Shown piece by piece: positions 6,349-12,557 of a DNA stretch of 12,557 bases (positions are counted from its first letter, which is position 1; every line of letters starts with the position of its first letter). A program made the position numbers and the translations under genes. This DNA is from Firmicutes bacterium UBA4882 (GTDB taxonomy: Bacteria; Bacillota; UBA4882), in the NCBI GenBank assembly GCA_002399265.1, contig DHDG01000032.1, positions 6,353 through 18,909 of the forward strand, read 5' to 3'. The notes under the pieces are model-generated. The model saw only the letters and a program-made list of their open reading frames with translations. It was not told the origin of the DNA and ran no database searches.

Positions 6349-6379
6349 GAAATATATGAAATAGAATTCACGTTCAATA
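6345..6379. repeat. Inverted repeat spanning the exporter start site
   Basis: TATTGAA (6345-6351) and TTCAATA (6373-6379) are perfect complements 21 bases apart. The left arm overlaps the -10 box. It could be a second regulator site or a weak leader stem; the arms are AT-rich, so chance is possible. Confidence 0.3.
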
Positions 6380-6399
6380 ATTCGCGGGAGGTAGGTTCT

Positions 6400-7101
6400 T
6401 TGGCAACCATCGTTTTTGACCAAGTGAGTAAAGTTTATGATGCTGGCGGAAAGAAGCTCGCCGCCGCCAACGAAGTCAGTTTTGCCATCGACCAGGGTGA
6501 ATTCGCCGTGATACTCGGTCCCAGCGGGGCCGGCAAATCCACGATTTTGAATCTGCTGGGCGGTATGGATTATGCCTCTTCCGGCCGCATCCTCATCGGC
6601 GGCCGCAACATCACCAATTACGATGATGAGCAATTAGCTGACTACCGTGCCCAGTACATTGGCTTTGTGTTTCAGTTTTATAATCTGGTTCCCAACCTGA
6701 CGGCATTAGAAAATGTGCAGCTTGCAGAAGAAATCTGCAAAAATCCGCTGGATGCAGCGGAAATGCTGGAGCGGGTGGGTTTGGGAGACAGAAAGAACAA
6801 TTTTCCGGGGCAAATGTCTGGCGGAGAGCAGCAGCGGGTATCCATCGCCCGGGCATTGGCAAAGAATCCGCAGATTCTGCTTTGCGACGAACCTACTGGC
6901 GCGCTGGATTCCGGTACCGGGCGCATTGTACTGAAGCTGATTCGCGACATAGCCCGCGATATGGGAAAAACGGTGGTGGTGGTCACGCATAATGCTCCCA
7001 TTGCCGAAATGGCGGATACCGTCATTCATATGCGGGATGGACAGATCAGCGAAATCCGGCACACCGAACATCCGCGGCCGGTGGAGGAAATTGTATGGTA
7101 A
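6400..7101 (+). CDS. MacB/LolD-type ABC exporter ATP-binding protein
   Basis: A 233-residue cytoplasmic ATPase of the MacB/LolD/FtsE group, which drives FtsX-type permeases by transmitting force rather than moving substrate through the membrane. The motif set is complete: Walker A GPSGAGKST (40-48), Q-loop Gln92 in GFVFQFYNLVP, signature MSGGE (139-143; Met replaces the common Leu), Walker B ILLCDEPTGALD with Glu164, and switch His197. FQFYNLVPNLTALENV and DEPTGALDS are characteristic of this group. The start is TTG 6400, supported by GGGAGGT (6386-6392) 7 bases upstream; an upstream extension to 6283 would include the operon promoter and is rejected. The stop overlaps the permease start by seven bases, so the two are translationally coupled. 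It is first in a four-gene tripartite exporter operon under probable TetR control. Confidence 0.92.
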   Translation: MATIVFDQVSKVYDAGGKKLAAANEVSFAIDQGEFAVILGPSGAGKSTILNLLGGMDYASSGRILIGGRNITNYDDEQLADYRAQYIGFVFQFYNLVPNLTALENVQLAEEICKNPLDAAEMLERVGLGDRKNNFPGQMSGGEQQRVSIARALAKNPQILLCDEPTGALDSGTGRIVLKLIRDIARDMGKTVVVVTHNAPIAEMADTVIHMRDGQISEIRHTEHPRPVEEIVW

Positions 7102-9413
7102 AGGGCGCGCTCATTAAAAAATCCATCGAGGATATGAAAAAAAACCGGTCGCAGTTTCTGTCAATTTTTATTATGGCGGCGTTGGCTATCGGCATGTCGG
7201 TTGGACTGGACACCATATGGACCACAATTGACGCCCACTCCCAAAGCTTTTATCAAGATACCAATATTTCGGATTTCTGGGTAGCGGCTTCCAATCCATC
7301 CGACCTGAATCTATGGAGAGTCCGGAATTTAAAAGGCGTACAGAAGGCGGAAAAACGTTTCACAGTGAATAACGCTACTGCCCGTATTGACGGAAAACCT
7401 ATCTTGCGGGTATACGCAGTTCCGTCGGAAAACACATTGGATATGTCCATGATTATGTCCGGGAAAAAGCTCAGTAAGCATGGCGCAATCCTTGATCGTT
7501 CCTTTGCGCAGGCCAATCATCTCTCTGTTGGGGATCCTCTTACCATAGAGGTGAATGATAAAAGAATAGATACTACCATTGAAGCGCTCGCCCTCAGCAG
7601 CGAAAATATCTATGCCGTGAAAGACACTGCTTCCATGATGCCCGACCCGAAGGGATACGGATTTATCGTGATCGATGAGGATCGAATCGCCTCCGCCTAC
7701 GGAGGACGGAAACCCTATAACCAGATTGAGGTTCGGCTTGCGAAAGGGGCGGACGCTGCGGAAATACAGAGCCGGATGGACTCCATATTCGGGAAAAAGC
7801 TTAACTTTGTGATGGCTCAAACCGATAACCGCGGCGTTAACTTCGCAAACGCCAAGGTCATCCAGTTCCGGTCGTTTGCCACGGTGTTTCCGTTTATGTT
7901 CTTTCTGGTTACCGCCCTGATCACCTTCAGCACAATGATGCGGCTGACGGAAGACCAGCGCAACCAGATCGGGATATTGAAGGCCCTCGGTTACAGCAAA
8001 AAAAGCATTTTATGGCATTATACCTCCTACGGCGTTTTTGTCGGAATGGCAGGAATCCTCGTGGGAATCCTATTCGGGCCGAACGTGATTGGCAGGCTGC
8101 TGCTTTCAAAAATCAAAAACCTGATGACGTTTCCCGTCGAGGATATGGTTATAAACATTTCAAAATTTCTTTTTGGCGCTTCGATCATCATGACTTTTAC
8201 CGCAGGAATCTCTTTTCTTTCGTGCCTGAAGCTTCAAAATGAAGTACCGGCCGAATTACTGAGGACCAAAATGCCCAAAAAAGGAAGACATATTTTTCTG
8301 GAGCATTTTCCTTATGTCTGGAACCGTATGAAATTCAGCCAAAAACTGACTGCGCGGAATGCTATGCGCAATAAATTCAGAATCGTTGTAAGCATTCTTG
8401 GCGTCTCAGGCTGCGCGGGACTGATTATCGGCGCCCTTGCCCTGTTTGATCTGGTATCCGGTATTCCGAAAACACTTTATGAAAAAACATATTCTTACGA
8501 CCAGAAGGTGATTCTGGACAGCGACACCACCGACAGGGCCATCCGAAATTTGAATCTCGACGGAATTGTGCAGGATATGGAGGAAAGTTCCGTCCAGCTT
8601 ACAACGCAGGAAGGGCTGCGGAAAGTGACCGCCGTTTCCGTCTTTTCCAAGGAAAGCCCGCTGATTCATCTTAAGGACGCGGAGGGGAACAGCGTTACGC
8701 TTCCCGATACGGGAATTGCCATGACGAGGAAACTGGCTGAACTCATGAATGTAGAAGTCGGTGATACCGTAAACCTGAAGCGGAGCAGCGACACATACTA
8801 TCCGGTTACCATCATGAAAGTCGTCTATATGCCGAGCGCGCAGGGAATCTATATGACGGACGGCTACTGGCAGGAAATCGGCGAGAATTTTCATCCCACC
8901 GCGCTGTTGGTTCAATGGAATAAGAAGGATAACGACTTTCTAAACAGCGGCTACATAACAAGCTATACGGACAGGACAACTCAGAAATCGGATTTTGAGG
9001 GGAACCTCAGCGCAATCTTCGGCACTTCTCTTTTGCTGATTGTGTCGGGCACGGTTCTGGCTTTTGTCGTGCTCTATAACATGGGGATGCTGAATTTCGC
9101 CGAACGGGTAAGAGATCTGGCCACGCTGGAAGTCTTGGGCTTCCACCAAAAAGAAATCCGGCCGCTTGTACTGACGGAAAATATTGTTTCCACCGTAATT
9201 GGGATTTTTTTGGGAATTCCCATTGGGAAATATCTTGCCGGTACGATTGCCGGCGGGTTCGGCGACGACTTCGATTTGATCAGCCGTGTAACCCCGGACA
9301 GAATTCTGATTGCGGCGGCGATAACGCTGACATTCGCGGCCATTGTAAACCATATTGTGCGTAAAAAGATAAAATCCATCGACATGCTTCAGGCGCTGAA
9401 GAGTGTAGAATAA
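7095..9413 (+). CDS. FtsX/MacB-type ABC permease, eight TM, two repeats
   Basis: A 772-residue permease with two FtsX-type halves. Half one has TM1 (about 20-38), an extracytoplasmic domain (40-260) and three TM segments (263-281, 312-332, 356-378). Half two has TM5 (430-451), an external domain (455-635) and TM6-8 (640-662, 695-715, 736-755). Each half carries the cytoplasmic coupling motif after its second TM: RNQIGILKALGYSKKSIL (289-306) and RDLATLEVLGFHQKEI (673-688). The form resembles eight-TM mechanotransmission permeases such as LolCE-like and lipid- or peptide-export systems more than the four-TM MacB. Substrate is unknown. ATG 7095 has GGAGG (7083-7087) 7 bases upstream. An adaptor and an outer channel follow, so it probably expels substrate from the membrane or periplasm side. 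Confidence 0.9.
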   Translation: MVKGALIKKSIEDMKKNRSQFLSIFIMAALAIGMSVGLDTIWTTIDAHSQSFYQDTNISDFWVAASNPSDLNLWRVRNLKGVQKAEKRFTVNNATARIDGKPILRVYAVPSENTLDMSMIMSGKKLSKHGAILDRSFAQANHLSVGDPLTIEVNDKRIDTTIEALALSSENIYAVKDTASMMPDPKGYGFIVIDEDRIASAYGGRKPYNQIEVRLAKGADAAEIQSRMDSIFGKKLNFVMAQTDNRGVNFANAKVIQFRSFATVFPFMFFLVTALITFSTMMRLTEDQRNQIGILKALGYSKKSILWHYTSYGVFVGMAGILVGILFGPNVIGRLLLSKIKNLMTFPVEDMVINISKFLFGASIIMTFTAGISFLSCLKLQNEVPAELLRTKMPKKGRHIFLEHFPYVWNRMKFSQKLTARNAMRNKFRIVVSILGVSGCAGLIIGALALFDLVSGIPKTLYEKTYSYDQKVILDSDTTDRAIRNLNLDGIVQDMEESSVQLTTQEGLRKVTAVSVFSKESPLIHLKDAEGNSVTLPDTGIAMTRKLAELMNVEVGDTVNLKRSSDTYYPVTIMKVVYMPSAQGIYMTDGYWQEIGENFHPTALLVQWNKKDNDFLNSGYITSYTDRTTQKSDFEGNLSAIFGTSLLLIVSGTVLAFVVLYNMGMLNFAERVRDLATLEVLGFHQKEIRPLVLTENIVSTVIGIFLGIPIGKYLAGTIAGGFGDDFDLISRVTPDRILIAAAITLTFAAIVNHIVRKKIKSIDMLQALKSVE

Positions 9414-9438
9414 TTGATAAAGGAAGGTCCTGTTCAGT

Positions 9439-10596
9439 ATGAGATTCGATAAGAGAAACTATTTAGCGGCATTAACCATTGTACCGCTGCTGTTCTTTTC
9501 CGGCTGCCAGAAGAACCAGCCGGCGGCACCGGCAAATACGCCTGTTGAAAGTTCCGGGCAAAGCGGAGATATTGTCGCTTGGGGCGAAGTCAAATACAGC
9601 GATGTATATCAGATCAGCATCGACTTCCCGGCGCGTGTTGAAAACATCGCCGTTAAGCAGGGGGATTCTGTAAAACTCGGCAGCACACTGATTACGCTGT
9701 CCACCGACGATTACCAGAAAACGGTTCAGAAACAGCAAGCGCAGGCCGATTCGGCTAAAGCTTCCGTCAATCATGTCGACCACGCTGCACTGAAAGCGGA
9801 TATTGCAGTGCTAAAGAATCAAATTGCCTACAAAACAAAAGAGCTCAGCAATGGAAGAAAACCCGAGCTGCAATTGCTGCAAAACACCCTTTCTCTTGCA
9901 CAAAAAGAGGAAAAGCAGGCCCAGGATGACCTGAACAAATACCAAAAGCTGCTGAGTGAAGGCATGATCTCCGAATCCGATTATAATAAGTATTCCGATG
10001 TACTGGATCAAAAGGCCAAAGCGGTAAAAGATGCGAAGAATAACATTACGAAAACCAGGCGTGCGCTCCAGGAGGAGCTTGATAATCTTAACACGCAGTT
10101 AAAAAGCAAGGAAGTTCAGCTCAGCCAGCAGGAAAACAGCGCCAATGCCGCACAGCTCGATCTTGATCTGATGAACGCAAAAACAAAGAAGCCCTATCTT
10201 TCCGGGAACAACATTATTTCCAATCTGAATTCAGGAATAGTAGAGGAGATCAGCGTTGTCAGGGGTACCGTCATCAACGGCCAAACCGCTCAGAAAGTAA
10301 TCAGTCTGATTGATGCCGACAGCATCTATGTCAGTGCAGAGGTTCCGGAGGAATTCATCGGGCAGATATCCGCAGACAGCAAAGTGTATATTGTCCCTGC
10401 ATCCAACAAGGATATGAAAATTCCGGGGCATATTCTTCAGATTCCAAATCAGGCGGTGGAAAAGGATGGCGACCGTATTATAAAAGTCCAAGTCAAAGCG
10501 GATGAAAAAAGTGATTTTATAAAACCGGGTCTTACCTCGGATGTGCATTTTTCCAAAGAAAGCAGCGTAAAGGGAATGAAAGGAAAGATCAATTGA
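9439..10596 (+). CDS. HlyD/MacA-like membrane fusion lipoprotein
   Basis: A 385-residue periplasmic adaptor that would bridge the permease and the TolC-like channel. The N-terminus is a lipoprotein signal with lipobox FSGC (Cys23). A split biotinyl-lipoyl domain is visible: ARVENIAVKQGDSVKLGSTL (first half, about 55-75) and GIVEEISVVRGTVINGQ (second half, about 268-284). Between them lies a long helical hairpin (about 85-240) rich in Lys, Gln, Glu and Ala, with NKYQKLLSEGMISESDYNKY near the tip or return. A beta-barrel region follows (SIYVSAEVPEEFIGQI, about 295-310). The canonical MacA/HlyD order is therefore complete. Start ATG 9439, with AGGAAGG at 9421-9427. It lies 25 bases after the permease and 40 before the channel gene. 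Lipid anchoring replaces the single TM of HlyD. Confidence 0.88.
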   Translation: MRFDKRNYLAALTIVPLLFFSGCQKNQPAAPANTPVESSGQSGDIVAWGEVKYSDVYQISIDFPARVENIAVKQGDSVKLGSTLITLSTDDYQKTVQKQQAQADSAKASVNHVDHAALKADIAVLKNQIAYKTKELSNGRKPELQLLQNTLSLAQKEEKQAQDDLNKYQKLLSEGMISESDYNKYSDVLDQKAKAVKDAKNNITKTRRALQEELDNLNTQLKSKEVQLSQQENSANAAQLDLDLMNAKTKKPYLSGNNIISNLNSGIVEEISVVRGTVINGQTAQKVISLIDADSIYVSAEVPEEFIGQISADSKVYIVPASNKDMKIPGHILQIPNQAVEKDGDRIIKVQVKADEKSDFIKPGLTSDVHFSKESSVKGMKGKIN

Positions 10597-10636
10597 TACC
10601 GGTACCTTTCATATTTATAGGTAAGGAGGAATTCTC

Positions 10637-11788
10637 TTGAAAAAAAGAAAATCAATCGCAGCAATTGCTTTGGCGGCGTTGCTTTCCCTAAACACGGCGG
10701 TGCCGGCATTCGCAGAGGATGCAACCGCCTATACGATTGAATATCCGAAAGTGGAAGAAACGGTTTTAGGCGGCAATTTACAGGTAAGCAGCAATGATTT
10801 TTTGCTGAAAAGCTTAGATAATCAAAGTGAAATCAAAGAGAAATATTCCCAGCTTTCCGATGTGATTTCAAAAACATCTTCCAGTCTGACAGCAATCATC
10901 GGAAATCCACAGGCTTCGGAAGAATTAAAGACCGTTGCGCAGGGTACGAATGTGGCGCTCTCAAGCCTTTCCGCTTTTCTGAATGCACAGGAAGATATTT
11001 CGGATGATGATTATCAGCTCAGGGAACTTCAGGCAGACCTTGCGGATTATCAGCTTGTAAGAACCGCGCAAAGCCTGTTTTCGGTACATTATCAGTTACA
11101 ATACAATCTGCAAAAGCTGACAAATACCCGCGCGGTTTTGCAAAACAACGAAAAAGCCGCCCGGAAAAAATACGACTTGAAGCTTGGAACGGCTCTTGCA
11201 GTTTCCCAGGCGAAAGATGCACTGGCTGAGATGGACAACAGCATCGCCGGCCTTCAGAACCAGTCAAAAGAGATTGATACGCAGATGAACCGGCTTTTAG
11301 GCCATTCCTACAGTGACTCCATCACCTTTGGTTCCATGCCGGCCCCGGATACCTCTTATGTGAATAAAATCGATCTGCAAAAAGATACCGCGGCGGCACA
11401 GGATGCCAGTTATAATGTGCGGATTAAACAAAAACAGCGCGCACTGCTGGGTGACGAAAGCATCGAAGACCGCGACCGGAAAAGATCGATCAGCAACTTA
11501 ACCGAAGCGGAACTTCAAAATATCGGGGCGTCGCTCGAAAAGCAGCTTCATACGATACAAAATCAGCAATCCGTGCTCGCGGCAGCCCAGCAGAAATTAG
11601 AAACCGCAAAGCTTTCTGAAAGTCAGGCACATAAAAAATATTCTTTCGGTTTCATGTCCTCCATGGAATATGACAATGTAAGGAATGAAACCTTTGCGCA
11701 GGATTTCGCCGTTAAGACCGCTTCAGCGGAACTTTTCTGGGAGATCGAATCCTACAAGTGGATTGTAAAAGGGCTTCCAGCATCATGA
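10637..11788 (+). CDS. TolC-like outer membrane efflux protein
   Basis: A 383-residue protein with a Sec signal peptide (KKRK start, hydrophobic core, AFA cut after about residue 26). The rest is almost wholly helical. Two segments match the repeat signature of the TolC/OEP family: KKYDLKLGTALAVSQAKDAL followed by a helix to RLLG, and near the C-terminus KKYSFGFMSSMEYDNVRNET followed by the last helix. These correspond to the two internal repeats of TolC, whose trimer forms an outer membrane and periplasm exit duct. At 383 residues it is shorter than E. coli TolC (mature about 470), and the barrel strands are not obvious. The start is TTG 10637, with AAGGAGGA (10623-10630) 6 bases upstream. 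As last gene of the exporter operon it supplies the exit; this implies a diderm host, although TolC-like proteins also occur in some presumed monoderm clostridia. Confidence 0.8.
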   Translation: MKKRKSIAAIALAALLSLNTAVPAFAEDATAYTIEYPKVEETVLGGNLQVSSNDFLLKSLDNQSEIKEKYSQLSDVISKTSSSLTAIIGNPQASEELKTVAQGTNVALSSLSAFLNAQEDISDDDYQLRELQADLADYQLVRTAQSLFSVHYQLQYNLQKLTNTRAVLQNNEKAARKKYDLKLGTALAVSQAKDALAEMDNSIAGLQNQSKEIDTQMNRLLGHSYSDSITFGSMPAPDTSYVNKIDLQKDTAAAQDASYNVRIKQKQRALLGDESIEDRDRKRSISNLTEAELQNIGASLEKQLHTIQNQQSVLAAAQQKLETAKLSESQAHKKYSFGFMSSMEYDNVRNETFAQDFAVKTASAELFWEIESYKWIVKGLPAS

Positions 11789-12092
11789 TACCAGTTTTGC
11801 CATCTTAATAATGCGGGGCTATTATCATGCCTCAATAAGCAATATCATTTTCCCCTCCAGATTTGTGGGTTTGGAGAGCTTTCCATATGCATTAGCTATC
11901 TATCTGCTACAAATCGCTTAACAGACATGATTTTTGCAATCACACTTTATTTATGACCTATGGGGGTAACTTGAGTCATTTTTTCTAATTTAAACAGTCA
12001 ATATTTTAGCGTGTCCTTAGATCTTTTGATCCACGTCAATTACTTTCCTGACAGGATCTGTTATGATTCAGACAGTTAGGAGGTAGATACAC
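11789..12092. other. 304-base AT-rich intergenic region
   Basis: No convincing gene is seen. A small hairpin, ATAATGC-GGG-GC(T)ATTAT (11808-11825), lies 19 bases after the channel gene; with no T tract it is a weak terminator candidate. A second stem, CTCCAGA/TTTGGAG, lies near 11855-11880. The sequence is markedly richer in A+T than the genes (about 32% G+C over 11941-12000), possibly a junction of separately acquired segments. Its right end holds the probable promoter of the P-type ATPase gene. Confidence 0.5.
12046..12067 (+). promoter_or_regulatory. Possible extended -10 promoter with dyad, upstream of P-type ATPase
   Basis: TGtTATGAT (12059-12067) is an extended -10 element; no good -35 box is seen at the normal distance. 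Just upstream, TCCTG-A-CAGGA (12046-12056) is a perfect 11-bp dyad located where it could act as an operator in the spacer. Both are predictions from sequence alone. Confidence 0.35.
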
Positions 12093-12557
12093 ATGAATAA
12101 ATGGAATCGAAAACTGAACCAATTTTTTAAGAAGTATACGACACCTTTTACATTTGCAGCAGGTATACTGACAGTCTTAGGATATTTGGCAGAGCACTTG
12201 ACAGATATGAGAACAGCCACAATCATTTGTTATCTTGTTGCCACAGTGTTAGCATGGCTACCAATCCTTTTTCGGGCAATCACAGGACTTAGGATGAAAG
12301 CCATTGGCATTGAAGTTTTAGTAAGCATTGCAGTACTTGGTGCACTGTTTATCGGAGAATACAGCGAAGCAGCTATCGTGACATTTCTTTTCCAATTCGG
12401 AACATACCTGGAGCAGCGCACGCTGCAGAAGACCCGCAGTGCCATCCGGATGCTTACAGAGATGGCACCGGCCACTGCATGGAGATTGGAGAGCCAGACA
12501 GCTGAACCAGAGGAGATTGACGCAGCTGAAGTGGAAGAGGATACCCTGCTGCTGGTC
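12093..12557 (+). CDS. P1B-type heavy-metal-translocating ATPase, 3'-truncated by window
   Basis: The frame opens at ATG 12093 with TTAGGAGGT (12076-12084) 8 bases upstream and runs without stop to the window end (155 residues). Hydrophobic segments lie at about 17-33, 42-60, 74-90 and 91-105. The stretch IGIEVLVSIAVLGALFIGEYSEAAIV, continuing to FLFQFGTYLEQRTLQKTRSAIRML (shown here in two parts), is characteristic of P1B metal ATPases before the actuator domain, ending in the usual MAPATA. There is no N-terminal CxxC heavy-metal-associated domain. The metal-selective CPC/SPC motif and the DKTGT phosphorylation site lie beyond the window, so zinc/cadmium, copper or another metal cannot be chosen. 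It would export metal from the cytoplasm. Confidence 0.82.
   Translation, partial: MNKWNRKLNQFFKKYTTPFTFAAGILTVLGYLAEHLTDMRTATIICYLVATVLAWLPILFRAITGLRMKAIGIEVLVSIAVLGALFIGEYSEAAIVTFLFQFGTYLEQRTLQKTRSAIRMLTEMAPATAWRLESQTAEPEEIDAAEVEEDTLLLV

Noticed and set aside
8406..9353. Two long minus-strand open frames (8406-8915 and 8940-9353)
   Set aside because: Both are antisense to the FtsX-type permease, whose protein is clearly real; no promoter or ribosome site supports them.
10597..10636. TACCT/AGGTA inverted repeat between adaptor and channel genes
   Set aside because: Only five pairs, no T tract, and the right arm touches the ribosome site; too weak to call a terminator or attenuator.
1..12557. 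CRISPR array, tRNA, rRNA, insertion sequence or integrase
   Set aside because: No regularly spaced repeats, tRNA-like cloverleaf, rRNA stretch, transposase frame or terminal inverted repeats were recognised by eye on either strand.

Overview
The window (about 48-50% G+C in genes, AT-rich between them) looks like chromosome of a Firmicutes-type bacterium. The support is strong AGGAGG-like ribosome sites, several TTG starts and short overlapping operons. It also encodes a TolC-like outer-membrane-type channel next to a lipoprotein adaptor, which suits a diderm Firmicute such as a Negativicute. That placement is inference; no rRNA, tRNA or taxonomic marker is present.

Layout. (1) 3-893: 3' part of an M20 metallopeptidase. 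(2) 909-4187: a zinc-type metal uptake operon with its own promoter, a palindromic operator just downstream, and four tightly packed genes: substrate-binding lipoprotein, ATPase, permease and a Fur-family regulator (probably Zur). It ends in a hairpin terminator. (3) 4200-5590: a two-gene unit with its own promoter, encoding a membrane SPFH/band-7 protein and a 55-residue ribbon-helix-helix (RHH) DNA-binding protein. Two palindromic TGATATCA octamers 11 bp apart lie on the predicted transcription start, and a terminator closes the unit. (4) 5609-11788: a TetR-family repressor on the minus strand, divergent from a four-gene exporter operon: MacB-type ATPase, eight-TM FtsX-type permease, HlyD-like lipoprotein adaptor and TolC-like channel. 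Both promoters and a 20-bp palindrome lie between the two arms. (5) 11789-12092: a 304-base AT-rich gap. (6) 12093-12557: start of a P1B heavy-metal ATPase, cut by the window end.

How the parts work together (inference): in zinc starvation the Fur-family protein would release the operator at 940-966 and the ABC importer would be made. The TetR protein would repress itself and the exporter until a ligand binds. The SPFH/RHH unit looks self-regulated: its small DNA-binding protein is the natural candidate to bind the tandem octamers at its own promoter, which is the least familiar arrangement here and the main candidate for follow-up. No CRISPR array, insertion sequence, integrase, tRNA or rRNA was seen.
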